Assembly (NCBI GenBank): GCA_035771165.1
Contig: JAWNZC010000181.1
Span: 233,501 to 297,500 of the forward strand
Direction: 5' to 3'
DNA: 64,000 nucleotides
Origin: Paragorgia papillata
Taxonomy: Eukaryota > Cnidaria > Anthozoa > Scleralcyonacea > Coralliidae
The notes beneath the pieces were generated by a model. That model saw only the letters and a program-made list of their open reading frames with translations. It had not been told where the DNA came from and did no database searches. Below are positions 51,975 through 63,011 of the stretch, piece by piece. Both the position numbers and the translations under genes were made by a program. Positions within the stretch are counted from its first letter, which is position 1; every line of letters begins with the position of its first letter.

Positions 51975-52886
51975 GATCCTTCATGGACGAGCTGTCTTCA
52001 CCGTAGAGACCGAACGGTCGAGGTTATTAAGTAATTTATTATTTGGCACTTTTTATTTCAAAATCAATCTTGTATTTCTTGGTCTTCGCTTCCTTTAACT
52101 TCGTCAAAACACCGAACTAGCGTTATTTTCTTCTGTTTCTTTCTCGTCTGGATAATAGAATTTACTTTTATAATGTTCATCGTCGTCTATTTCATCTATT
52201 TTCGCCGTTTTTCGGCAATAAAAGTTTCTTATTAGGATTTTTTGTTTGTTTCCAATCGTAGGGCATTAACAATTTTCATAATGCCCGTGGGCATTACGGA
52301 GAAATCTCGCCCCGTCAGCCACCAATCACAGCCCGTGGTTTTACATGAAGTAATCCGTGCCATATAATACTATACAGTGCATATAATACTATACAGTGCA
52401 TATTATACTTCTTTCATAAATACATGTACTATACTTTCTTTTAACGCACACAATATGGACGAATTCTTAGATATTGGCTGTGAATTCTTAGATATTGAAG
52501 CTGTCTGGCTGTCGGTGGAAAAAAATAATTATATGTGTGAATAATTAACACTGTATACGACGCAATAAAATCGACGTGTTAATATGAATATAAGCGACGA
52601 ATATACGATATACGAAAATATGTTATTGTAAGTGCAAAGTTGTAAATTTAATTTATTGATCAGTTCTTATAAATTATATTCAACTGCAATTATATATTCA
52701 AACATTTTCTTCTTTTTTTTCTTTTTTTTAATTTTATTTTTCATTCATCAAACATAATTAAAAACTATTTTACAATTAATGCATTTTAATTGAATTACTT
52801 ATAAGTTAATTGTTCTATATATAGCATTAATTTTAGCCTACTTGTTTGGCTTTATAATACCACATAATTAATTAATATTTAATACT
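51975..52886. other. 3' flank of PHD gene; no further gene
   Basis: AATAAAAG at about 52218 is a candidate poly(A) signal. A short hairpin GGGCATTA...TAATGCCC lies at 52262-52298. TACTATACAGTGCATA is tandem at 52368-52400. Confidence 0.4.
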
Positions 52887-53229
52887 CAGTGGTAGATCAA
52901 GCCATCAGGGCACCCTAAAATCGTGAGGCCTCTGGCACTTAAGTATCTGAGGCCTCACACTTTTGGGGATCCCCACACAATTTTGCGGCCTTTTGTTTTT
53001 TTTAAGGCCCCATGTTTTTTGGGATCACACTGTACATTTTTGGGGGGACATGGACATATGTAGTGGGGTGCAGGGCCCCTGCATTTTAATACTTAATTCT
53101 CATGCAACTAAATCAAATTGTTAATTTCCTCCAATTTTTCTCTCTCTGACTTTGGGAGGGGGGGGGGGGGGGATATGAGCTAACAGTGCCAGCTAAGGGG
53201 GCCCACTCATGATGCTTGATCTGCCCCTG
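52887..53229. mobile_element. hAT-like MITE, 343 bp
   Basis: CAGTGGTAGATCAAGC at the left and GCTTGATCTGCCCCTG at the right match the CAGGGGCGGATC-type hAT ends. Flanks TTTAATACT and TTAAATACT suggest a roughly 8-bp TSD with errors. A G16 run lies at 53157-53172. Confidence 0.65.
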
Positions 53230-53685
53230 ATTAAATACTAACTCTTAAAATGGACTTACATATATTATGTTTAACAAAAGGTATACATGTAAAAATTTTA
53301 AGTAAAAGCAAGATGTATGTAACATATAATTAATATCTTTACTTGAACTTTTTGCAGAGGAAAAATATATATCCATTAATTATTGATTGTTTTGAGGAAT
53401 ACAGGTAAGAGTTCTTTATATCAGTACTATTTAACATTAAAACGAACAGCGCTGTACGTGTTTTATCAGGTTTAAGGCCTGTGGTTAACAAGTGCTGTGC
53501 ACAAGTTTATTGAATATTAAATATATTGATCATCAAGATAAAATTACTAAATTAGCATAATACTTATAAATATATATTGTTAATGCAATTATAATTTCAT
53601 TTTTCTATATTTTATGGATACAGTGTACCTTCAATGGCTTTCCAATATATTATATATATATATATATTTAGAACAATTATTAAGC
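53230..53685. other. No gene seen
   Basis: AT-rich, ending in a TA run at 53650-53670. Confidence 0.4.
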
Positions 53686-53768
53686 GACAATGAACTTGGG
53701 TGGAGAATAATGATATTAGGTGTTACTCCGAGTGACGAACCATACCGGACAAGTAGAGAAAACTCTGC

Positions 53769-53815
53769 GACCTTCGGTTTACTAGTCCGATGCTCTACCA
53801 ACTGAGCTACAGGTC
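53769..53815 (-). pseudogene. Truncated tRNA-Thr(AGT)-like sequence
   Basis: The reverse complement contains GACCTGTAGCTCAGTTGGTA, GAGCATCGGACTAGTAAACC: acceptor 5' strand, D arm and anticodon arm. The T arm and 3' acceptor strand are missing. Confidence 0.7.
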
Positions 53816-53973
53816 ATGTTGGGAGCTGGTGGTCGAATGATGGTACTTGGGTTATTTAGTAATGATATTCAGTAAAAGTTGATGAAGTAGTTCGAAGAAC
53901 TCGGTTTTAATGTCTGGAGCTGATCGCTACCATCATTACCAAGTACTATCATGCGACCACCAGCTCCCAACTT

Positions 53974-54044
53974 GACCTGTAGCTCAATCGGTAGAGCGTC
54001 GGACTAGTAAACCGAAGGTCACGGGTTCGAATCCCAGCCGGGCC
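53974..54044 (+). tRNA. tRNA-Thr(AGT)-like, probably pseudo/SINE-derived
   Basis: AGCTCAATCGGTAGAGC forms a D arm. TCGGA-CTAGTAA-ACCGA gives anticodon AGT, with one A:A mismatch closing the loop. GGGTTCGAATCCC is a canonical T loop with weak outer stem pairs. The acceptor GACCTGT pairs only partly with CCGGGCC. Internal A and B boxes are intact, so polymerase III transcription is possible, but the mismatches and foldback setting suggest a tRNA-derived repeat. Confidence 0.5.
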
Positions 54045-54110
54045 AAGTAGAGTTTTCTCTACTTGTCCGGTATGGTTTGCCACTCAGAGTAACACCTAAT
54101 ATCATTATAT

Positions 54111-54596
54111 ATATATATAATGATATATATATACATATAGTAATAGTATAGTTATACATTCTGAGATGTAATGGGTTTTTTAAATTTTTTTATGGTTGCC
54201 CAGCCACTAGATGCATTAGCTAATTTTTAAAAAAATGTTAAAATTCACAAGGTTTTAGGATTAGAAATGGTATTTCCTGCTGTTTCAAGTAGGTGGTATT
54301 TTTATTAATTGAATTTTATATGTAGGCTGGCAGGATTTCCAGAGTCCATTAAGTATTATATAAAGTTATATAATGTACAGTTATGATATGTTCCTCTTTA
54401 TGGCTCTCAGTGACTTATATATAGGTTCACTTGGTAAATTCCTGGTTACACAGTGGCTTAATTGTGTTTGGAAATTTGTATATTTTTTTTATTAATATTT
54501 ATAGACACCTTAAACATGAGTTGAGAACTCTTCAAACAATTTGCCCAGAAAAGGACTATGGCAATGTTTGTCCAGCATGTCCTGTGGTATGCTATA

Positions 54597-54597
<1 letters not shown>
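54111..54597. other. No gene seen
   Basis: AT-rich. The ORF at 54431-54727 runs into the GT microsatellite. Confidence 0.4.
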
Positions 54598-54677
<80 letters not shown>

Positions 54678-54702
54678 ATGTATATATATATATATATATA
54701 TT
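54598..54702 (+). repeat. (GT)n-(GTAT)n-(TA)n compound microsatellite
   Basis: About 30 GT units, then about five GTAT units, then a TA run. Confidence 0.95.
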
Positions 54703-54884
54703 TCTAAAATTCATTAATAATTCATGAGGAAAACACAAAGAAAAATCATGAGCGTATCGGATCTATATATGTGATATAGACTCGCTCTAAGTTTCTCGCT
54801 GGTTTTTAACGGCTGAGATAAGCTTAATTTTCAAAATTACTACGCCAATGAACGTATGAAGTGATTCTTTTTAGAAGCCATTTA

Positions 54885-54965
54885 AAAACCTTGCAGTACG
54901 GGCTTTATCGGCTCTAAAACACTCGGCTATTGCCTCGTGTTTTTATATCCGATAAAGCCCTCCTG
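54885..54965. repeat. Short hairpin
   Basis: ACGGGCTTTATCGGCTCTAA...TATCCGATAAAGCCC; about 15 bp stem. Confidence 0.6.
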
Positions 54966-55199
54966 CGCGGTTTATAAATATTACATATATATATATATAT
55001 ATAGTGGCGACAATTGTGCGTGTAATAATATACAGTACATGAAAAAATTCCTCAATTCCGATTGGTTGAGAGCAGTGCAATTTCGAGGAAATACAGTGCA
55101 AATTTTATAATTTTTTACATTTGTGGAAAAATCATTTTTGACCAGAAAAAAACCTCATCCTGTTAAATTTTTTCCGTGGTTCCGTTACCATTATCAAAA

Positions 55200-56165
55200 T
55201 TAAATCTCGAAAGACGGCGGCACATATCGAGATGAACCCTTTTCGACAGACTGTAGGCTCACCTTCGTAACAATATTGGGGTATTTAGGATTATCAAAAC
55301 GCTTGCGTTTCACTTAAACTTGCAAGGAAGTAGTTGTAGCGGCCAAGACACTTATTAATTAACTTGCTGGCGCCGCTATTGAGTTACAACGCGTAACTAG
55401 GGAAACGGCTATAGACACGTCACTTAGTTTTATTTTCGTCGCCTATTAAATCTCGAAGACAGCTGCACAGATCGAAATGAAACCTTTTCGACAGACTGTA
55501 GGCTCACCTTCTCCGCAATATTGGGGTACTTAGGATTATCAAAACGCTTGCATTTCACTTCAACTTGCAAGAAAGTAGTTGTAACGGCCAAGTCACTTAT
55601 TAACTTGTTGGCCGCTTATTGAGTTACAACGCGTAACTAAGAAACGGCTATAGACACGTCACTTAAGTTTTATTTCGTCGCCTATCAAATCTCGAAGACG
55701 GCAGCACAGATCGAAATGAAACGGCTGTAGACTTATGTCTTCCGCAATATCGGGGTATTGAGGATTATCGAAACAATTGCTTTTCACTCACACTTGCAAG
55801 AAAGTACTCAAAGTTGTAGTAGCAGCACGTCGCAAAACTACTTACTAAAATTATTATTATTATTATCTGGCACCAGTCTTACCACGCGTATTTAACTAAC
55901 AAACGGCTAGACCAACAACGTCACTTTTAAGTCTTTATAGTTTGTATTGTCGTCGCGTAAAGCAGACTGTCTTTAGGAATTTTTTCGCTAGGAAATAGCT
56001 ATTTTATTGTTTATTTCTTCGAGCGCCGTGACCCGTAATTGCACTGATTATTGTAGTGTTTACCGGCGTTATATTAACTAAACTGGCTGACGCCGCTCTT
56101 ACCAAGAACGTCACTTAGTTTTAGTTTTATTCTCCTCACGTAAGCGGACTGTTTCTAGCTTTCCA
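55200..56165 (+). repeat. About 240-bp tandem repeat, three to four units
   Basis: Units start at AAATCTCGAAGACGGC-like sequence near 55203, 55449 and 55688, with a diverged fourth from about 55960. Shared landmarks: TTTTCGACAGACTGTAGGCT, CAATATTGGGGTA, ACGCGTAACTA and CACGTCACTTA. Divergence rises to the right. Confidence 0.8.
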
Positions 56166-56546
56166 CTTCTCTCTAGGAATATTTTTCGCCAGGAGATGTT
56201 TACCGACTAATTATTGTAATTAACTCACTGGTGTTGTGAACCATGACGCGCTGCACGATTTCACCAACGTATACAACTTTGACAAATCGAATAAATACCG
56301 TTAACAGTCTACTATAATAGGTCTTACACAAAGTATCTGATCTCGTATGTTCTAAATTGCCGCAAAGTGAGCTTGGGCCGCCTGTGGAAATAGACTCGGC
56401 TATAGCCCAAGTAATAACGGTTTCTTACCTTTTTCGCTTCCTTCACAAACATGCACACCATGGATTGTAACACAGGGTGGCATGCTGCCTTGTGTATATT
56501 ATCAATAAACAACCACATAGTTCCATGGGGAGATCTCTTTGATAAA

Positions 56547-57135
56547 GAAAGAAAACAGCTTTGTTAATGTTTATTTCGATGCTCAACAACTTTGCCAGTG
56601 CTACAACGGGAAGTAAATGAAGAACAAAAATACAAATCGAATACTCCAAAAGGTTAATACACTACCGAAAGCGCGAGCGAAAGTACGGCAAACGTTCATG
56701 ATCAGCTATCCATATTTTGATGGTTTTTTGGTGAAGTCCGAGGGAGCTCCGTATATTACTTTAATGGATTATTGTGTACAGGGATTGGGCAAATTGTTAC
56801 TAGACCTAGCGTTCTCCACATGGGCAGAGAAAAGAGTGAAAGCTGTGAATCTGTGTGTGATTGTTTTGAGTCTTTTGACTGAAGTGCAAGAGTAACTAAC
56901 AAAAATCTAAAACCAGCTGACCTTATGTGCAAATTCCTGCAATTTCTAAAAAAGAAAGAAAACAGCTTTGTTAATGTGTATTTCTATGCTCATTGGGTAA
57001 TCAGCAAATAACAATTTTTAGTAGTTCCAGGTCGAACCTTCACTTCAATCACCAAATCCTCTATGGCTATGTCGTTTAAAAGGTCCTAAACAGAAAGAAA
57101 ACAGCTTTGTTAATGTTTATTTCCATGCTCCATTT
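56547..57135 (+). repeat. 45-bp repeat, three spaced copies
   Basis: AAAGAAAACAGCTTTGTTAA then TGTTTATTTC(G/C)ATGCTC at 56547, 56952 and 57089. The spacers are not alike. Confidence 0.75.
56617..56895 (+). CDS. Unrecognised ORF, 92 codons
   Basis: Reads LPKARAKVRQTFMISYPYFD, GFLVKSEGAPYITLMDYCVQ, GLGKLLLDLAFSTWAEKRVK, AVNLCVIVLSLLTEVQE. No family recognised. It lies between two of the 45-bp repeats. May be chance. Confidence 0.2.
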   Translation: MKNKNTNRILQKVNTLPKARAKVRQTFMISYPYFDGFLVKSEGAPYITLMDYCVQGLGKLLLDLAFSTWAEKRVKAVNLCVIVLSLLTEVQE

Positions 57136-60100
57136 CCATTACAAATTGTGAAAGACTTAAACGAAGAGAAGCAAAATTAACGAGCACTTGAGACGTATAG
57201 TTTGAGAACTTCTCAAGTTTGAAATACTTCTCAAGTTTGTACTTTGAAGTTTGAACTACAGTTTGTTTTGCGCGGCAGGACGCGCCTGCAAACAGGTTGA
57301 ACTGGTTTTCAAGATAATTTAGTCACGTGTAGTGAGAGTGAACGACAGTTAGCTCGTTGTCTTTGTCAGGGAATGTGTGTATGTGTGTTTAACTGCCTCG
57401 TCCCCAGACGCCGCTAAAATGAAAAGTTGTCTGTGCAATACGAGTCGCTATATTAAAAGTTTAAATGAAGTATTGCATCGCGACTTTCGCACGTTGCACG
57501 TTGCGTGTTTAAAGTTAGTGTAAATAAGCAAAACAAGAATCGATTATAAGAGATAATTTCCAGATGTTGATTTTGATGAACTTCTCGCAACGATTTACAT
57601 GAATCAGTTTTTACTGCAAGTAATACACCACTACCAATCTGGAGTTCAGGATTTCTGAATTATCAATATTTCCATTTAGTATACACGATCATTGTAGGGA
57701 CCTGGGTTAGTAGCAACGTCTCCTGATAATAAGATACATAGCAGTAGGTGTAGATTATTATTATTGATTTGAAACTATTAGCTACCAAACGTTGTTGCCA
57801 TGACGAGCGACGCTGGACGAAATTACACCTTCAACAAGTTCAAACGGTTAATAATGAATAGTGTATTATTAGCCAAAAGACAAGTTTAAAGATAAGCGAT
57901 GAATAGAACCAGAGGTATATTATGCAAAGTATAGTACCAAAATGGGCCAAAATATTTGAAAATATAGTGAATGATAAAATAAATATAAATAAAAAAAGTC
58001 CACTTTGAACACGCAGAACCAAGATACAACGCCAAAAAGTTGTTGCTAAGGAACGCGACGCCAGACAAAATTCAAATTTTTAAAATTACAACCGTTAAAT
58101 TAATAAATGTACAATAAATTGCGAACAATACATCCAATTGACCGGAAATTTACACACAAGGACAGGAACACAAACAAATTTAGAGCGGGCGTCAGATCGA
58201 TATATAGTGATAGGAACTAGCGTGCGACACAACAATACAATAATATACAAAAGGACGATAAATAATCCACAATAACTCTTTATGACAATACAGATCGAAT
58301 CCAAAAATACAATACGTAGATGCACAAGGTCTTTAGCTACAATTTCTAACTTAGTTATGACCAGAATAGGAGGCACACGACCATAAACCTTGGCCCTTAT
58401 AATGATATTAAAAAATGTTCTCTTAGATTTCCTTGATGGCAAGACAAGGTAATCATATAGAGCTCAACAGTACTTACAAAAAACAAACATTTATGTTTCT
58501 GGCAATGATCCTTATATAAAAATTGTAACGTGGTTGACTTTCCCACTTGCTTGGCTCCTTTAAAATAAAAGACGGTTTCAGAGACATAGATCACTGAAAG
58601 GTAATACTTACAACACCACAGCACCACAGTGTATGGTGTAATACGCAGCAACACCTTGCCCACTCTTCCCTAGTCCCTACACACCAATCTGTGTGGAATA
58701 TCTGGAGGAAAAGGTTGCACATGTCATGTGTGAACATTTGCACTTACCCATCAAACAGATTGCATGACAGATTCTCGGTTCCCCCATAAGCGTCTTTACT
58801 TCAGCAAATACGGGAGTAGGCACAAAACTGAAAAAGGTGAAAAACTTGTAAATTGGTTAGAAGAATTATGGTTTATTGTGTATGTATGTCCGACATAGTA
58901 AATAAAGAGATGCCCGCCTCCTATCACTATTGTACTGGTTATTGTGTTAATGCAGTTTAGCTAGAAAATGCTTTATACTCGTCACAAGGTGTGTAGAGTA
59001 TAATGGTTATTAGTCTGCTTGTCTGTGATCAAGATATAGCCAGCGGAGCTTTGGACGTATTTCGGGTGTTTTTGTGCGGGCGGGGCGGAGGTTGCGGGTT
59101 TGAAGTTAAAAATACGGCCAGCAGACATTCTATGCTTTTTTTGAATCACGCCCACAAAAGCGAACCAATCACAAGACGGGTTGAGTCTTGTCAATTTCAC
59201 ATTGATTTCATATTGTCATGTTAAATTTGATTTTTGGCACTTCCTGTGCGAACTTTTGGTCAGCCATGTTGATGCCGTGTGACGTCAAAGGATGAACGTG
59301 CTTCATCATGGCGTGTTCTACTTATAGTGATAAACGCTGTCGCGGAGGAAGACGTTGTGTTTCTGGCGGTCGTAACTTAGTTAGTTCCGCCAATAATCAA
59401 GAAACTAAAAGGATATATCCATGTATCTGTTTCCTAACGAAGAAAGAGATCATCTAATCCATTAATAACTGTTTTTGAAACTAAAGTGTTTGAACGTTTA
59501 AAGTTTGTAAGTTTAAAGTTTGTAAGTGTTTAAAGTGTTGGACGTTTAAAGTTTTGACAATATCAGATTATTATAGTAGATTCAGTATGAGACACTATAG
59601 TATAGTCCATCTGTTCAGCAATAACTCAGTCAGTGAAACAGTTCCAGCTAAAATAATTTTTAGGCAATGCATCTTCCCTTAATTTCCTTTTTATGCCCAG
59701 AGATTTCGCAAAAGTAAAATTCGACGAATCTAGGCACGAATCTACCAGGTATTGAACAGCAGACACAAATCATGTGTGATGCGCGTGGATGGCCGGTCTT
59801 ACTTTGAGAACAAAATTCACCCACTTTCTTCGCTTTTGTATAAATATAATACTTTTTTGTGTTGTTAGCTTGTGGTTTTTTGTCACCCATGCGATTCGCA
59901 CGCATAAACTTGTTCACGTGTGTGAATTACCGCACACGTGTAGTTTCGCTCACGAAAAGGACTGCACTTCAATTTTGTGCAATACTGTAAATAAAGGACC
60001 TCGCACAATCTATTTGTCTAAGTATTACTGGTGATAAGAAAATCTTATCTATAAGGTATATATTATATAAAGTATTACTTGTGGTAAGGAAATCTTCATA

Positions 60101-61250
60101 GTGTCCTCACTGGTGCTGGTATCCATCTTCCCTCTTTTCTCTCTCCTTAAGTAAAAGGGAAAAAAAAGAATTACACAAAAAGTTCTGGTACAGCTTCGAT
60201 TTTCCATCGACCATCATCGGTTCGACTCGTGAAATGTTCAACATTTTGACTTGGGCCTTTAATATAGTGGGCAACCTAAAATCGCAGTTCTAGTTGCCCA
60301 ATGGGCAACTAGAAAATTTTCTTAATTTCGACCCCTGTGCACATTATGTTACAAGGGAGCTGATATTTGCTGAGAAAACCGAATCAGAAGTAAGAGTATC
60401 GATTTAATACTTTTAGGCCGCCGGCGAGAAAGAGTTGTGGGCATAAAACTTAATTAAAATCGCCGAACTTAATTGACTCAAACATCGAACTCATCATGTG
60501 CCTAACACATCCCTACTTTGCAGGATATCAGCTGACACGTCAGACACATTCGTGGCATAAACAACCTCTGAAACAAATACTTATGAGAAAATTGGGAAGA
60601 ATCTTTTGACTCCAGTACAAATAGCAAATGGAAGTCCCCGTACTGCTCCAGTACGAATAGCCACTTCCCGTCGCGTTCACACTACGCCGGAGCGAAATTG
60701 TTTGAAAACGTCACTTTTGCCGTAATAATTTGAGCACGGTTTCTAAACGGAGCGAGATGAAAACGGAGGGAGTAGCTAATGGTCGTGGGTAAAATGTCGT
60801 GGGTTAAATGTCGTGGGTAAAAAGTCGTGGGTCGTGATTTTTTCCAAACGCACACGGCGTTTCCGCGGACTTATTTAAATGCATTACTAATATTTCGAAA
60901 ACTATAGCTTAAAACAACACAAAATTTACCGAGAATGGCCGGAATCGCAGTGTGCGTTTACAATATATTGCTCTGCAATTCTGCATAACATTCAGTCATA
61001 CGCTTTACAATAATTTTCACTAACATTTGTTTGCATGGGCAGAATTAAGAACATAGTCAGAATACTTTTCTTCGTAAAGTTTGTGAAGTTCTGTTCTAAG
61101 CGAAACGTTCCAAAATATCAGCTTTCGATTAAACAAGTTTCAGAGTCAATTAGCTCACTCAGGAGGTTGGTTCTATAATAGCATGGAAACGCCGGTTTCA
61201 AATTTAACTCACCCATCGATATCTCCGCAAATGCGCAGTAGCGATTGTGA
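57136..61250. other. 4.1 kb with no convincing gene
   Basis: Many ORFs of 60-115 codons but none with a domain or good splice sites. A tandem GTCGTGGGTAAAAT (four units, 60781-60832) is the only repeat. 57780-57850 and 58027-58100 share weak similarity. Confidence 0.4.
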
Positions 61251-61301
61251 TTCATCTAAACATCTTGGTAAGTCATTTATGTATAAATATAATATGTATA
61301 T

Positions 61302-61660
61302 ATAATATGTCGAACTTATTGGAGTGCATCCAAAAGAGAGCCCTTAGAATTATCCACCCAAATCTGTCGTATGATGAAGCGCTGGTCCAATCGGGACTCG
61401 AAACTTTAAGTACACGTAGACATAATTATTGTAAAGACTTTATTGATAAACTTCGATGCAATAGATTAACCTGTAATCCACGTAGACATAATTATTGTAA
61501 AGACTTTATTGATAAACTTCGATGCAATAGATTAACCTGTAATCCTCTAACAAATATTGTTAAAACAGTCCCACCGATCACTGATCATGAGTACTTCTTC
61601 GCTCAGAGCGCCCCAGTGTTAAAACTGCACGCACTGAACGTTTTAATAATTTTATAACAA
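61302..61660 (+). pseudogene. LINE RT tail with in-frame 66-bp duplication
   Basis: Reads LLECIQKRALRIIHPNLSYD, EALVQSGLETLSTRRHNYCK, then 22 residues (RRHNYCKDFIDKLRCNRLTC NP) twice, then NIVKTVPPITDHEYFF. LxxIQKRALRIIxPxLSYxEAL is typical of the C-terminal region of CR1/jockey-like LINEs. The 61415-61480 and 61481-61546 copies are identical. Its 3' UTR ends in (ATT)n at about 61765-61785. Confidence 0.75.
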
Positions 61661-61785
61661 TTAAATATTATTAGGTATTATTATTATTGTTAAAATATAT
61701 AGCTTGTTAATAGTTCATATATCCGTATAATTCAGTTATGCTGCAATGCGGTGAATTAAACAAATTATTATTATTATTATTATTA

Positions 61786-62905
61786 ACAAGATTGGACCAA
61801 GAATGGAGCCTTGTGGGACTCCACAGGTGATACAGCCTTTCTTGGAGTAAACTCCATTTACCTGACATATCTGATGTCTATTAGACAAATAGGATCTGAA
61901 CCAGAGTAGACTACAGTCATCCACACCATAGCATGCCAATTTCATTAATAAAATTTCATGGTCGATAGTGTCAAAAGCTTTTTTTAAATCTAAGAACATG
62001 ACACCATTTACCATTCCCTTATCAATATTAAAACACCACTGATTTGTCGTATCAAGTAGTGCAGTCAAGGTTGAATGGAGTGAACGAAAGCCTGATTGCC
62101 TGGCATTAATGAGATCATATTCAGTTAAGTAACTGTAGAATTGATCATACAATAATCGTTCAAATAAACGAGCAATTTGCCTATAATTATTGCCTATAAT
62201 TGGCCTATAATTATTTACGTCATCTTTTTCACCAGATTTATGCAATGGAAATACTTTTGCGATTTTCCAATCATTTGGAAAACACTTTGATTCAATTGAG
62301 AGATTAAATAAATCAGTAAGAGATTCATAAATGTAAGGACCAGCTATTTTCAACAGCTTGTTTGAAATTTTGTCGTGGCCAGAAGCCTTACGCAAATTCA
62401 ATTTTTTAATCAATCTCATTACTTTGTGACAATCAATTCTTTTAAACTCAAATTTAGTATCAGTTTTTGACATATAATCTTCTGGTTTCTTCCCATCTAT
62501 TTCAATGGGAACTTCCGATGCCAACTTTGGGCCAATTTCAACAAAATACGAATTAAGACAATTTGCTACATCACATGATTTAGTTAAATCATGACCAGAT
62601 CCGGTTGATATTTTGTTAATTTCAGTGTTTTTAAGTTTTTTCCCCATCGCGTTATTTAGGATTTTCCACGTCTCCTTTGAGTTACAGCGATTTTTATCTA
62701 TTTCATCCTGAAAATACTGCTTTTTAATCTTCTTAATTTCATTTGTTACCAAATTACGTTGTCGTCTATAAGTGAGCCATGTTTCAGGATTATCAGTCGA
62801 CATGGCTTGTTTTTTGAGCCTATCCCTGTCAAACATTTGCTTCTTTATCTTTGAGTTTAGCCAGGGGCAAGGTTTACTACGAACTCTAAAACTTATAGAT
62901 TGATT
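61786..62905 (-). pseudogene. LINE reverse transcriptase, N-terminal half (CR1/L2-like)
   Basis: From the linker (RSKPCPWLNSKIKKQMFDRD) through the RT fingers (LRKASGHDKISNKLLKIAGP, FPNDWKIAKVFPLHKSGEKD) to motif A (MFLDLKKAFDTIDHEILLMK) and motif B (GVPQGSILGPILL). Motif C (YADD) and all later parts are missing because the (ATT)n end of the plus-strand LINE adjoins at 61786. A short local duplication (CCTATAATTATTGCCTATAA) adds about six extra residues in DVNNYRPIIGNNYRQIARLF, disrupting the conserved NNYRPIS block. No stop within about 370 codons. The endonuclease region upstream is absent. Confidence 0.85.
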
Positions 62906-63011
62906 TTAATTCCTCCAATTCTGAAGATATTTACAAAATTTTAAATGTAATATATAATAAATAAGTACTTTAACAAATAAATAATTTAACAATTTACCTA
63001 ATATAAGAAAA

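Larger units (their letters stand above)
53706..54110. repeat. Foldback with two opposed tRNA-like sequences
   Basis: AATGATATTAGGTGTTACTC at 53708 and its inverse at 54085-54107 bound the element. The arms also share ACCATACCGGACAAGTAGAG. Both sides are flanked by (TA)n. The left arm lacks about 22 bp of the tRNA T-arm present in the right arm. Confidence 0.85.

Noticed and set aside
51355..52098. 247-aa and other Ser/Phe/Pro-rich ORFs
   Set aside because: They read through the intronic TTCC microsatellite; only the two PHD exon segments look coding.
54431..54727. 98-aa ORF with Cys-Val repeats
   Set aside because: Product of the GT microsatellite.
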